Shown one piece after another: positions 1-9,665 of a DNA stretch of 31,114 nt (position 1 is the stretch's first letter; every line of letters starts with the position of its first letter). Source of the stretch: Bacteroidota bacterium (GTDB taxonomy: Bacteria > Bacteroidota > Bacteroidia > Flavobacteriales > Crocinitomicaceae). Under the pieces are notes generated by a model that did no database searches, was not told where the DNA came from, and saw nothing but the letters and a program-made list of their open reading frames with translations. The stretch lies in the NCBI GenBank assembly GCA_029558435.1, contig JAKQEZ010000034.1, forward strand, positions 1 to 31,114, read 5' to 3'. A program made the translations under genes and the position numbers.

Positions 1-22
1 CTTAAGATATTTACGATTTTAG

Positions 23-130
23 GTGTCTATTGCGGCGAGGTCCACCTCTTCCCATCCCGAACAGAGAAGTTAAGCCCGCCAGCGCTGATGGTACTGCTAG
101 GTTACTGGTGGGAGAGTAAGTCGACGCCAC
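23..130 (+). rRNA. rrf: 5S ribosomal RNA
   Basis: The conserved 5S core is visible: the CCGAACAGAGAAGTTAAGCC segment at about 56-77, the GATGGTACTGC segment near 86-96, and GGGAGAGTAAGTCG before the 3' end. The 5' end (GTGTC) can pair with the 3' end (GACGCCAC), closing helix I, so the ends are good to a few bases. It is the last gene of an rRNA operon whose 23S lies left of the window, and an intrinsic terminator follows directly. Confidence 0.95.
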
Positions 131-135
131 TTTTT

Positions 136-169
136 AAAAGCCCAATCAAATAGATTGGGCTTTTTTTTT
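136..169 (+). terminator. Intrinsic terminator of the rRNA operon
   Basis: The 11-bp stem AAAGCCCAATC (137-147) pairs with GATTGGGCTTT (153-163) around a 5-nt loop and runs into an unbroken T tract to 169. It lies 6 nt after the 5S rRNA, so it ends the rRNA transcript and separates it from the gene at 250. Confidence 0.9.
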
Positions 170-249
170 GACTATATTAAAAAAATAATTTTTACAAAAT
201 AATATATTCTTGTTATTTTTTTATACATTCGTGTTTTAACTATTACTAA

Positions 250-579
250 ATGATACGTATTTTATTCGCTGCTTTCTTGTCTTTTGGCATTCATTTCATA
301 ACTTTTTCTCAAACAAGTTACTCTTTTTCATTTAAAGGATTTGTATCTGATTTCAATGAATTAGAAAGTAAAATCTTGAAAATTGACGGTGTTTTATCGT
401 GTAAATATCGTTACAAAGATGAAAAACAAGCAGGTGAAATTCTGTTTGAATTAAAACCGTATGAAAAAACATACGACGATAAAGGAAATCTAATCAATCC
501 TTCTCCACTTATTCAAATTAAAGAACTATTTTATCAAGAAAATTTAGAGCCAATTGAATTGGTTGAATTAAAAAACTAA
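250..579 (+). CDS. Small exported protein of unknown function
   Basis: A 109-residue protein that I do not recognise as a named family. Residues 1-20 form a hydrophobic signal peptide ending at a TFSQ-type cleavage site, common in Bacteroidota exported proteins. The mature part (about 88 residues) has the segment SKILKIDGVLSCKYRYKDEK followed by a strand-like ILFEL, which reads like a small beta-alpha-beta fold of the kind seen in heavy-metal-associated domains, but there is no CxxC motif, so metal binding is not supported. Its stop is 5 nt before the start of the giant T9SS cargo gene, so the two are probably co-transcribed. An 80-nt gap separates it from the rRNA terminator, with no convincing promoter consensus in it. 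Confidence 0.75.
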   Translation: MIRILFAAFLSFGIHFITFSQTSYSFSFKGFVSDFNELESKILKIDGVLSCKYRYKDEKQAGEILFELKPYEKTYDDKGNLINPSPLIQIKELFYQENLEPIELVELKN

Positions 580-584
580 ACAAT

Positions 585-3500
585 ATGCTACTTCGTATTT
601 TACTACTATTTGCTTTGCTGGTAACAGTTGTTATTGGCTATTCACAATCAGATAATTGCTCATCAGCTACAACATTAACCGTTGGTGCCACATGTGTTGG
701 AACGAGTGGAACAACCATTGGTGCAACTCAAACTATTCCTGGATGTACAGGTAATGCGGATGATGATGTTTGGTATCAATTTGTAGCAACAAGCACCAGT
801 CACACCATTACGGTTGCCCCATCGTCTGGAATGGATGCTGTTGTTCAATTGTTTTCTGGAAGTTGCTCTGTACTTCAATCGCTTTCATGTAAAGACAATG
901 CTTTTTCAGGTGGGACAGAAACAATTACATATACAAATTTCACAATAGGTCAAACCTACCGTATTCGTGTTTACGATTATTATACAGGCTCTGGCTCTGG
1001 CACATTTACAATTTGTGTAACTGGTGCACCATCTCCACCTGCAAATGACAACTGCTCTAATGCAACAACTTTAACAGTTAATGCAAGTTGCGTAACAACT
1101 TCTGGCACAACAGTGGGGGCAACTCCTTCCTCTTTTGCTGGATGTGTAGGCGATGCAGATGACGATGTGTGGTATCAATTTGTTGCTACAAACCCTGTGC
1201 AAACTGTTACTGTTACGCCAACTAGCGGAATAGATTTAATAGTTGGGGTGTATTCTGGTACATGTAGTTCACTAATATCCAAAGCTTGTATCGACAATAC
1301 CTATAGCGGTGGAACAGAAAGCATGCAATTAGTTGGTTTAACTGTTGGAGCAACTTATTACGTTAGAGTTTATGATTATTATACCGATAATAGAGGTACA
1401 TTTAATATTTGTGTTACTGGAACACCAACTCCTGCTCCAATAAACGATGAATGTGTTGATGCAATTCAAATACCAACAGTTACTTCTGAATGTGATTACA
1501 TGGAATTTACAACCGTTGGAGCTACAGCTAACATGTCAGATCCAACTCCTACTGCATGTGCGGGGGCAATCAACCCTCCTTATGCTGGTGGTTTTGGAAC
1601 CAACTCACACGACGTTTGGTTTGCAATAACAGTTCCTCCAAGTGGTAACTTAACCATCAATATTAAACCAAATATGGGAGCTGGTAAAATTAACGATGGT
1701 GTAATGGCTTTGTATTCTGGAAGTTGTGCAGGATTAACTCAAATTGCTTGTTCCGAAAATTATAACTATCCTGGGACTGCACACGATTTGCAACCCATGT
1801 TAAATCAAACTGGACTTACACCAGGTTCAACTGTCTATTTACGTTATTGGGGTTATGGCACTTCGCAAGGAACTTTTGGAATTTGTGTTACAACGAATAG
1901 CAACGATGCGTGTGCTAATGCGCTTTATATTTGTGATATTAACGGTTACAGCGCATCAACCTCTCCTGCATTTACACCTGACAGACCGGGGAATATGCAT
2001 GGAAATAACGAAACAGCTGCAGGAGTAAACCAACCAGATGGTGTAAACACAGGAGGTCCTTTTGGATATTATCCTTATCCTGGAACAATTCCCGGACCTT
2101 ACTCTTCACCGTATTTGGATGTTAATATTGAAAATAATTCTTGGATACGATTTACTGCAGCAGCAACATCTGTTACGCTCAACGTTTCAATTGCCGATTG
2201 TTTTGTAGGTAATTATCCAAGTGGTGGTATTCAAATGCAAATATTTAGTGCTAATAATTGCACCAATTTTGCTCCAGTATCTCAATTTAAAGAAAACTCA
2301 ACAGGCTTCACAATTACAGCAAATGGATTAACCGTTGGAAACGATTATTTATTAATGGTGGATGGTTATGCTGGTGATATTTGTAACTACACTATTTCTG
2401 CTAATACGGGAGTTCAATTTCCTCAAATTCCACCTCCTGCACCAGTTTGTGCGGGTGCTTCGGTTACACTTACTGCACCAGCTGGCGCAACAAGTTATAA
2501 ATGGTTGCATGATGGTAGTACTTCTCAATCAGTAACAGTTACACCTGGCTCTACTCAAACTTATTATTGCGAAGTAACAGGCTTGTGCGATTACAAACAA
2601 ACATTAGCCGTGAATGTTCAAGTTCTCCCTTCTCCTATTATTGACTTTGATGTTGCTAACAATACCGCTATTTGTAATGGTTCTTCAATCACAATTAATG
2701 CGTCGGGAGCCAATAGTTATTCATGGAATACAGGTGCATCAACTTCTGGAATAACTGTTTCTCCATCTACAACAACAACATATACGGTTACAGGAACAGT
2801 GAGTGGTTGTACGGCTAATAAAAGCATCACCATTGTTGTGAAACCAAATCCAGCAATAAGTGGAACTCCAATTACAACGCCAGCCGATTGTAATGGAAGT
2901 AATGGAACTATTTCTGGACTTAATGTTACGCCTGTTTCTGGTTCTACCTATCAATGGACCAATGCATCCAATGTAGTTGTTGGAAATACATTAAATGCAA
3001 GCGGATTACCAGTAGGTTCTTATACTTTAACAGTTACAAATGATGGCTGTACTGCCACCTACGGACCGGTTGCTATTGCCAATCCTGCTGCTCCAACTGT
3101 TACTATAACACCAAGTGTTGCAAGTGCAATTTGTAGTGGACAAAGTGTCACATTAACCGCTTCTGGAGCAACAACTTATTTATGGAATACAGGTGCAACG
3201 TCAGCAAGTATTGTGGTTTCCCCTACTTCTAACACATCTTATTCTGTAACTGGAACAACTAGTGGATGTAATGGAACAAGCAATTACACAGTAAACGTTA
3301 AACCAACTCCTACAGTTGCTATAACTTCCGATGCTGTTGGAAACGCAATTTGTAGTGGACAAAGCATAACCTTGTCTGCATCTGGAGCAACAACTTATTT
3401 ATGGAATACAGGTGCTACGTCTCCAAGTATTACCGTTTCACCAACAAGTAATACAACCTATACGGTTACAGGTACAACAAACGGATGTAACGATGGAGAA

Positions 3501-5714
3501 AGCATATCTGTTACTGTAAAATCTAATCCTGCTATATCAGGCACTCCAGCTGTTACACCATCCAATTGTAGTGCTAGTACAGGAGCAATATCTGGTCTAA
3601 ATGTTAGCCCTGCTGCTGGTTCTTCTTATCAATGGACAAATGCTTCCAATACGGTAGTAGGAAGTTCCTTGAATGTTTCTAATATTCCTGCAGGTTCCTA
3701 TACATTGACAGTAACCAATAATGGTTGTTCATCTACATTTGGACCTGTAGTTGTAAATAATCCAAGTGCGCCTACGGTTTCAATAACACCAAGCAATGCA
3801 AGTGCAATTTGTAGTGGACAAAGTGTAACCTTAACTGCTTCGGGTGCAACAACCTTTTTATGGAGCAATGGTTCAACCAACACAAGTATTACGGTTTCAC
3901 CATCTTCAACTACCAATTATTCTGTTGCTGGAACAACAAGTGGATGTACAGCCAACGATAATTACAATGTTGTTGTTACACCATTACCAACTGTTTCTAT
4001 TTATACAGATGCAACTGCTAATACTATTTGTGAAGGAGAATCGGTAACCATTTCTGCTTCGGGTGCAACAACCTATTTATGGAGCAATGGATCAACCAAT
4101 TCAAGTATCATTGTATCACCAACAAGTAATGCAACATACAGTGTGACTGGAACAACAAGTGGATGTTCAAATTCTAATAACATTAGTGTAACGGTTAACC
4201 CATTGCCTGTGATTACTGGAACAGCGGTAAGTTTACCAACCGATTGTGATGCTAATACAGGAAGTATTTCTGGCTTGTCGGTTAGTCCATCTGGCGCTCA
4301 AATTGAATGGACAGATGCTTCCAACAATGTAGTGGGTAACACCGCAACAGTTAATAATTTACCAGTAGGAGCGTATACCTTAACCGTAACTAACAACAAT
4401 TGTTCGGTGCAGTATGGACCTGTAAATGTGACTATGCACGTTGCTCCTTCAGCTCCAACTATTGCAACAAATGGTAATCAACATTGTTTGGGCGCAACAG
4501 CAACATTATCTGTAACACCATCTGGAGGTGCGACTTATGAATGGAGTGGACCCAACGGATTTTCAAGCACCAATACGAGCATATCAATTACTGATTTATC
4601 CAATGCAAATGTTGGAAATTACTGTGTAACAGCAACCGAACATGGATGTGTTAGTTCTCCGTCGTGCGAAACCATTGCGCTTTATCCGCAACCAACAATA
4701 GATATTGCAAACGCTGCATCAAGTGCTGTTGTTTGTAAAAATGGCACTGCTTCACTCACAGCGACAGGTGGAGTTACTTATAACTGGACAGGGCCAAACG
4801 CTTTTGTTGGAACAGGGGCAAACGTTCAAATTCCAAATTTCCAATTGATTAATAATGGATATTATGTTGTGGTTGGAACAGATGCAAATGGTTGTTCGGA
4901 TAAAGATTCAGTAATGGTAACGCTGGTTGCAAACCCAACGTTGGCTGTAACTACAGATGTTAATACTGGAATTTATTGTAATCATTCAAATGCAGTGTTG
5001 TCAGTATCTGGTGCAACAACTTACAATTGGAGTGGACCAAATGGATTCCAAACTACGGGCAATACAGCAACTGTTTCAGACCTAAATCACAACAACACGG
5101 GTTGGTATTATGTGATTGGAACCGATAATAACAATTGTCAATCAACAGATAGTATTCAAATTGGTATTTCAACACCTCAACTTGATTTAAACTTAAGCAA
5201 CGATGGTGTTTTATGTCCGGGTGAGTCGGTGCCATTTAACACAGATGCACAAAATGTATCCTACGAATGGACGGGACCACAAGGATTTATTACGAACAAT
5301 CAAAATTTTGTATTGACCAATGCACAGCCACAAAATACAGGTTGGTATTATTTAACAATAACTGATTCTAACCATTGTGTGGCAAAAGATTCTACCTATT
5401 TAGACATCAAGCCCAATGCAAAATGTTTGGTTATCCCTGATTTAATAACACCAGATGATGATCAATTAAACGATGTATGGCACATTCCAGGATTGGAGGC
5501 CTACACCAATGTTTCGGTAGAAATATATAACCGTTGGGGTAACTTAATTTACAAAAATCAACCTTACAACAACGATTGGAAAGGAGAGGTAAATTACGGT
5601 TCCACAATTGGTTCGAGTGGAAAAGTGCCAACTGGAACCTATTTTTATGTGTTGATTTTGAACGATGCTGATAATACCCCTCCGTTCAAAGGATACATTG
5701 AAGTTGAATACTAA
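585..5714 (+). CDS. Giant T9SS type B cargo protein with PPC-like and Ig/PKD-like repeats
   Basis: A 1709-residue secreted surface protein. Signal peptide at residues 1-20. Residues about 22-440 hold three related domains that start N-D-x-C and carry a DDDVWYQF or HDVWFAI core and a tail ending FxICVTG, resembling bacterial pre-peptidase C-terminal-type beta sandwiches; a fourth, divergent one follows to about 610. From about 615 to 1600 there are Ig/PKD-like modules, many with an ICSGQSVTLTASGATTYLW-like core, interleaved with SprB-like modules (ISGTP...YTLTVTNNGC). The last 95 residues are the gliding-motility-associated C-terminal domain used as a type B T9SS sorting signal (PDLITPDDDQLNDVWHIPG, IYNRWGNLIY, GTYFYVL). 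It is probably exported by T9SS and surface-anchored, perhaps as an adhesin; no catalytic domain is visible. The next two genes encode its likely secretion or anchoring partners. Confidence 0.92.
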   Translation: MLLRILLLFALLVTVVIGYSQSDNCSSATTLTVGATCVGTSGTTIGATQTIPGCTGNADDDVWYQFVATSTSHTITVAPSSGMDAVVQLFSGSCSVLQSLSCKDNAFSGGTETITYTNFTIGQTYRIRVYDYYTGSGSGTFTICVTGAPSPPANDNCSNATTLTVNASCVTTSGTTVGATPSSFAGCVGDADDDVWYQFVATNPVQTVTVTPTSGIDLIVGVYSGTCSSLISKACIDNTYSGGTESMQLVGLTVGATYYVRVYDYYTDNRGTFNICVTGTPTPAPINDECVDAIQIPTVTSECDYMEFTTVGATANMSDPTPTACAGAINPPYAGGFGTNSHDVWFAITVPPSGNLTINIKPNMGAGKINDGVMALYSGSCAGLTQIACSENYNYPGTAHDLQPMLNQTGLTPGSTVYLRYWGYGTSQGTFGICVTTNSNDACANALYICDINGYSASTSPAFTPDRPGNMHGNNETAAGVNQPDGVNTGGPFGYYPYPGTIPGPYSSPYLDVNIENNSWIRFTAAATSVTLNVSIADCFVGNYPSGGIQMQIFSANNCTNFAPVSQFKENSTGFTITANGLTVGNDYLLMVDGYAGDICNYTISANTGVQFPQIPPPAPVCAGASVTLTAPAGATSYKWLHDGSTSQSVTVTPGSTQTYYCEVTGLCDYKQTLAVNVQVLPSPIIDFDVANNTAICNGSSITINASGANSYSWNTGASTSGITVSPSTTTTYTVTGTVSGCTANKSITIVVKPNPAISGTPITTPADCNGSNGTISGLNVTPVSGSTYQWTNASNVVVGNTLNASGLPVGSYTLTVTNDGCTATYGPVAIANPAAPTVTITPSVASAICSGQSVTLTASGATTYLWNTGATSASIVVSPTSNTSYSVTGTTSGCNGTSNYTVNVKPTPTVAITSDAVGNAICSGQSITLSASGATTYLWNTGATSPSITVSPTSNTTYTVTGTTNGCNDGESISVTVKSNPAISGTPAVTPSNCSASTGAISGLNVSPAAGSSYQWTNASNTVVGSSLNVSNIPAGSYTLTVTNNGCSSTFGPVVVNNPSAPTVSITPSNASAICSGQSVTLTASGATTFLWSNGSTNTSITVSPSSTTNYSVAGTTSGCTANDNYNVVVTPLPTVSIYTDATANTICEGESVTISASGATTYLWSNGSTNSSIIVSPTSNATYSVTGTTSGCSNSNNISVTVNPLPVITGTAVSLPTDCDANTGSISGLSVSPSGAQIEWTDASNNVVGNTATVNNLPVGAYTLTVTNNNCSVQYGPVNVTMHVAPSAPTIATNGNQHCLGATATLSVTPSGGATYEWSGPNGFSSTNTSISITDLSNANVGNYCVTATEHGCVSSPSCETIALYPQPTIDIANAASSAVVCKNGTASLTATGGVTYNWTGPNAFVGTGANVQIPNFQLINNGYYVVVGTDANGCSDKDSVMVTLVANPTLAVTTDVNTGIYCNHSNAVLSVSGATTYNWSGPNGFQTTGNTATVSDLNHNNTGWYYVIGTDNNNCQSTDSIQIGISTPQLDLNLSNDGVLCPGESVPFNTDAQNVSYEWTGPQGFITNNQNFVLTNAQPQNTGWYYLTITDSNHCVAKDSTYLDIKPNAKCLVIPDLITPDDDQLNDVWHIPGLEAYTNVSVEIYNRWGNLIYKNQPYNNDWKGEVNYGSTIGSSGKVPTGTYFYVLILNDADNTPPFKGYIEVEY
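2856..4430 (+). repeat. 678-bp in-frame super-repeat within the T9SS cargo gene
   Basis: Codon-aligned units start at 2856, 3534 and 4212, spaced exactly 678 bp (226 codons) apart. Each of the two full units holds one SprB-like module followed by two Ig-like modules (internal spacing 219 bp between the GCAATTTGTAGTGGACAAAG cores near 3126 and 3345). The core recurs near 3804. The third unit keeps only the SprB-like module before the sequence changes to a different Ig-like type. Several stretches are nearly identical at DNA level, which suggests fairly recent tandem duplication or gene conversion. Confidence 0.85.
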
Positions 5715-5726
5715 AACTACTTTTTG

Positions 5727-6638
5727 ATGAAATATATTTTTCTATTTATACTATGCTTATGTGCGTTTAAGGCAAATGCACAGCAAGACGAGCAAATGTC
5801 CATCTACATGTATAATCCGTTGTATTTTAATCCAGCGTATGCAGGTAGTAAAGATGCCATTAGCATGACAGCTGTTGGACGTTTCCAATGGATAAAATTT
5901 AGCGGTGCTCCACGCTCTCAATGGTTTAGTATTCATGCTCCACTTTTATTCAAATCGTTGGGAATTGGAGCACACATGGTGAACGATAAAATTGGTAAAC
6001 GCAACCGCACATCTGTGTTTGCCGATATTAGCGGAAGCATCCAAGTGAGTAAGAAAAACCAAAGTAGAATAGCGCTTGGACTTTCGGTTGGTGCAGATGT
6101 AATGGCATTTGATTTTACTTCATCGGTTGTGAACGATGTCAACGACCCATTTTTTGGTCAGCGAATAAACACCACAAAACCCAACATTGGTGCTGGAATT
6201 TATTATTATGGGAATAAGCATTACATCGGTATTTCCTCTCCACGTTTACTTGAAGCATCCATCAAAACTGATTTGGATTTAGTAAAACAAATCAATGCTC
6301 GTCACTTCTTTTTGGCAGCTGGTTATGTGTTTGACTTAAATTCTGTATTGAAATTAAAACCTTCAACATTGGTAAAATTTACACCGCATGCACCAATAAC
6401 CTTTGATGTAAATGTTAGTTTATTATCCTATGAACGTTTGTGGACAGGTTTAATGTATCGTTTCAACGAGTCAATAGGAGCCAACATTGGAATTATTATC
6501 AAAGATTTTACTTTTGGTTATGTCTATGATTTTCCAATCAACGGATTGATGAAATACCAAAGTGGATCGCATGAAATTTTTCTGCAATTAGATATCCATA
6601 CCAAACGCATACCTTATACTTCACCAAGATATTTTTAA
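5727..6638 (+). CDS. PorP/SprF-family type IX secretion membrane protein
   Basis: A 303-residue outer-membrane beta-barrel protein of the PorP/SprF family. The signal peptide (residues 1-19, ending KANAQQ) is followed by the family hallmark MYNPLYFNPAYAGSKDA and by QWIKFSGAPRSQ. SprF-type proteins are needed for secretion or surface attachment of particular type B T9SS substrates such as SprB, and are usually encoded beside them, as here. The ATG at 5727 is chosen over an in-frame TTG directly before it. The gap to the cargo gene upstream is 12 nt and to the OmpA gene downstream is 1 nt, so all three are very likely one operon. Confidence 0.9.
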   Translation: MKYIFLFILCLCAFKANAQQDEQMSIYMYNPLYFNPAYAGSKDAISMTAVGRFQWIKFSGAPRSQWFSIHAPLLFKSLGIGAHMVNDKIGKRNRTSVFADISGSIQVSKKNQSRIALGLSVGADVMAFDFTSSVVNDVNDPFFGQRINTTKPNIGAGIYYYGNKHYIGISSPRLLEASIKTDLDLVKQINARHFFLAAGYVFDLNSVLKLKPSTLVKFTPHAPITFDVNVSLLSYERLWTGLMYRFNESIGANIGIIIKDFTFGYVYDFPINGLMKYQSGSHEIFLQLDIHTKRIPYTSPRYF

Positions 6639-6639
6639 G

Positions 6640-8790
6640 ATGAAACTAATAATTACAAGCATATTTATTGTTGTGTCGGTTGCTTGCTTTGGTCAATTGA
6701 AGCAAAAAGTTGCCGACAATCTTTTCAAACGCATGGAATATTATGAATGTGTTGAAATGTACAACGAATTAGCAAACAAAACCATAAAAGGCAAGGGTGT
6801 AGAAAACTTAGAAAATGTAAGAAAAGCAGCCATTTCTAACTATGAACTCTTTCGCATGAAAGAAGCCATTTCGTATTTTGAGTTTTTGGATAAAAAAGCC
6901 AATCTAAGTGAAAAAGATCGCGAATTTTACATTCAAGCGCTTCGTTATTCCAGCAATTATGATAAAGCTGAGAAACAAGTGGGAATTGCATACAGTTTGT
7001 ATCCCAACAATACCTATTTCAGTCAGCTTAAAAATGAATTAAAGGCGTTTAACCAATTATTTGCAGATTCCAGAAACATTTCGGTCAAAAAAACCAATAT
7101 TTCATCCATTTTTGGTGATTTTTCGCCTGTTTATTACAAAAATGGGCTTATTTATGCCACAAAATCAAAAAATACAGAGGTACTAAACGGGCGCTACAAA
7201 TGGGATAATTCCTACTATGTTAGCTTGATGGAAAGTAATTTTGCATCGGATTCAACTATTGGAAATGGTAAATTGTTGCGACATCAATTTTTGGATAAAG
7301 CGCACGATGGCCCAGTTGCATTTACCAAAGACCAACAAAAAATGGTTATTACCAAAAATAAATTCGGAAAACGAAAAGGAAAAGACGTGGTGGTTTTAGC
7401 ACTATATTTTTCTGAATTGGTGGACGGAAAATGGACGAAATTAGTACCGTTTGAGTACAACAACGATGCCTATAACGTTGGTCACGGTTGTTTTTCGGAA
7501 GATGGTAGTACCTTGTATTTTGCTTCGGATATGGAAGGAGGATATGGTCAAACAGATATCTACAAAACTCAATGGGTAGATGGAAAATGGTCGAAGCCAG
7601 AAAATTTGGGATCGCACATCAATACCAACTTGCAAGAAATGTTTCCTTTTGTGGTAGAAGATCGTCTGTTTTTTGCTTCGTCAGGGCATTTTGGATTGGG
7701 AGGTTTGGACTTGTTTGAAGCGAGCTTAACAAAAAACACGACACCAGTTAACTTGGGTTATCCAATCAATACCTCTACCGATGATTTTGGGATGATTTGT
7801 GAACTACAAACCGACGGAATAAAAGGATTTTTCTCCTCCAACCGAAAAGATAACATTGATGGAATTTATGCTTTTACCAAAAAGGATGTTCAATTGGAAT
7901 TAGTGGTAAACGTGTATGAAAAATATACTACCAATGAACCTGTGGCACAACAACCAATTTCGCTCACAAACCAAACAACAGGTGAGAAACAAGAGTTTTT
8001 TACCAATAACGAAGGAAATGTACGTTTGATGATTCGTAAAAATGAAAACTATGTAGTGAGCACCGCAAAATCTGATTTTAAACTACTCAAAGAAGAAAAT
8101 GTTTCATCAGAAGGTATTCAAAAAGATTCGGTGCTAACAGCTGATTTGTTTTTATTGCCAACTAAAATCACAATTGCTTTGCGCGTTATTGCAAAAGATA
8201 CCAGAAAACCATTAAACGAAGCTGCAACAACCGTTTCTCATTTTTCAACCAATTGGGATACGACTTTAGTAACAAACGAACATGGTTTGGTGACTTTGGT
8301 AGTAGATAGAAATAAAAATTTCTGGGCGCACGCAGCAAAAAAAGGCTACATTGATGCCGATAGAGGCTTTAACACTTCTAATGAAGACGGAAAAATAATT
8401 GAATTGGAATTGGAGTTAACGCCCATTAAAAAAGGAGAGAAATTTAAGTTGGAAAATATTTTCTATGACTTAAATAAAGCTACTTTGCGACCAGAAAGTA
8501 TGGCTTCATTGGATAAATTGGCCGATTTTATTCTTAAAAATGAATTAAAAATTGAATTAAGCGCTCACACCGATTCACGAGGTAGTGATGCTTACAACTT
8601 AAAACTATCGCAAGCACGTGCTCAAAGTTGCGTTAATTATTTGCTCACCAAAGGTGTAAAACCAGCACAAATTCGAGCAAAAGGTTATGGTGAAACGCAA
8701 TTGGTAAACCGTTGTAAGAATGGTGTAACATGTACAGAAGACGAACACCAAGAAAACAGAAGAACAGAAGTGAAGATTTTGGATTATTAA
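6640..8790 (+). CDS. PD40-repeat OmpA-family peptidoglycan-binding protein
   Basis: A 716-residue periplasm-facing outer-membrane-associated protein. After a signal peptide (about 1-19, ending ACFGQ) come TPR-like helices (about 20-140). Next is a beta-propeller of WD40-like/PD40 repeats (about 155-430; for example FSEDGSTLYFASDMEGGYGQTD), one or two CarboxypepD-regulatory-like beta domains (about 435-600), and a C-terminal OmpA domain (about 610-716). The OmpA part keeps the peptidoglycan-contact residues in ELSAHTDSRGSDAYNLKLS and the NRRTEVKI ending. The architecture matches PorE-like T9SS proteins and the OmpA proteins encoded with PorP/SprF genes. It probably ties the PorP/SprF barrel and its cargo to the cell wall. 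No lipobox cysteine is evident. Confidence 0.9.
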   Translation: MKLIITSIFIVVSVACFGQLKQKVADNLFKRMEYYECVEMYNELANKTIKGKGVENLENVRKAAISNYELFRMKEAISYFEFLDKKANLSEKDREFYIQALRYSSNYDKAEKQVGIAYSLYPNNTYFSQLKNELKAFNQLFADSRNISVKKTNISSIFGDFSPVYYKNGLIYATKSKNTEVLNGRYKWDNSYYVSLMESNFASDSTIGNGKLLRHQFLDKAHDGPVAFTKDQQKMVITKNKFGKRKGKDVVVLALYFSELVDGKWTKLVPFEYNNDAYNVGHGCFSEDGSTLYFASDMEGGYGQTDIYKTQWVDGKWSKPENLGSHINTNLQEMFPFVVEDRLFFASSGHFGLGGLDLFEASLTKNTTPVNLGYPINTSTDDFGMICELQTDGIKGFFSSNRKDNIDGIYAFTKKDVQLELVVNVYEKYTTNEPVAQQPISLTNQTTGEKQEFFTNNEGNVRLMIRKNENYVVSTAKSDFKLLKEENVSSEGIQKDSVLTADLFLLPTKITIALRVIAKDTRKPLNEAATTVSHFSTNWDTTLVTNEHGLVTLVVDRNKNFWAHAAKKGYIDADRGFNTSNEDGKIIELELELTPIKKGEKFKLENIFYDLNKATLRPESMASLDKLADFILKNELKIELSAHTDSRGSDAYNLKLSQARAQSCVNYLLTKGVKPAQIRAKGYGETQLVNRCKNGVTCTEDEHQENRRTEVKILDY

Positions 8791-8887
8791 GAGTCCAAAG
8801 AATTTTGTTACATTTTTTTAAGAAAAAGTACGCAAGATATCCCATCAAAAAAGATTATTTTCGCACTTTTATTTTAAAATACACTTT

Positions 8888-9661
8888 GTGTTTGGTTTAA
8901 TTTTAGGATTCGTTTTTTATTTTGCTACTAAAAGTTTTTTTGGTGCGTTGTTTGGATTTTTTATAGGTTCATACATTGACAATATGCAACGTGTCCGTGA
9001 CCAACAAAGAGATGGTGGCGGACAACAATTTAGAGGACGTTCGGCACAAGAAATCAGAGATTATTTTCAACATCGCGCAGGAAGAACGGATGTTCCAACC
9101 ATTTTAATGGCGCTTTCTGCCGCTGTGATGAAAGCCGATGGCAAGGTACTAAAAATTGAATTGGATTATGTCAAAGCATTTTTCAAACAGCAATTTGGCG
9201 ATCAATTCAATGTGTTGCATTTGCAAAGCCTTAAAAATTATTTAGAATCCGATATTCCACTCAACGATATTTGCTCCGATGTACGCTTGCATTTGCGTCC
9301 AGAATCCCGCATCCAATTGATTCACTATTTATTTGGTATTGCCAACGTTGATGGTGGAGTATCGCAAAGCGAATTGCATGTAATAGCCGATATTGCCTAT
9401 AAAATGGGGATTCCACAAGTGGATTTTGATTCGGTGAAAAACATGTTCTTCCGCGATGTGAATTCAGATTACAAAATTTTAGGAATTACCGAGTCAGCAA
9501 CTGATGAGGAAGTCAAAAAAGCATACCGCAAAATGGCTGTTAAGTTTCACCCCGACAAAGTAGCGCAAATGGGTGAGGAGTTCCAAAAAGGAGCCAAAGA
9601 AAAATTCCAAAAAATTCAGGAAGCTTACGAAGCAATTAAGAAAAGTCGAGGAATAAAGTAA
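8888..9661 (+). CDS. Membrane-anchored TerB/DnaJ-domain protein (DjlA-like)
   Basis: A 257-residue co-chaperone-type protein. Residues 1-30 are a glycine/phenylalanine-rich hydrophobic segment that may anchor it in the inner membrane. Residues about 55-175 form a TerB-like helical domain with the repeated acidic motifs AVMKADGKVLKIE and IANVDGGVSQSE. Residues about 190-257 are a J domain (DYKILGI, KKAYRKMAVKFHPDKV) with the HPD motif that stimulates DnaK ATPase. Order and composition match DjlA. The start is a GTG at 8888, since no upstream in-frame ATG precedes the hydrophobic segment. It converges on lepA with 4 nt between the stop codons and has no terminator of its own in between. Confidence 0.85.
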   Translation: MFGLILGFVFYFATKSFFGALFGFFIGSYIDNMQRVRDQQRDGGGQQFRGRSAQEIRDYFQHRAGRTDVPTILMALSAAVMKADGKVLKIELDYVKAFFKQQFGDQFNVLHLQSLKNYLESDIPLNDICSDVRLHLRPESRIQLIHYLFGIANVDGGVSQSELHVIADIAYKMGIPQVDFDSVKNMFFRDVNSDYKILGITESATDEEVKKAYRKMAVKFHPDKVAQMGEEFQKGAKEKFQKIQEAYEAIKKSRGIK

Positions 9662-9665
9662 CGTA

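Noticed and set aside
224..231. TACATTCG as a -7 promoter box for the gene at 250
   Set aside because: It has one mismatch from TAnnTTTG, and the nearest upstream TTG (210-212) is only 11 nt away, too close for the usual Bacteroidota spacing.
2739..2954. Minus-strand frames within the 585-5714 cargo gene
   Set aside because: They are by-products of the Thr/Ser/Asn-rich repeats, giving Arg/Ser/Cys-rich nonsense proteins.
585..5714. CRISPR-like or intergenic tandem repeat
   Set aside because: The repetition is codon-aligned within one long open frame and corresponds to protein modules, not spacers between short repeats.
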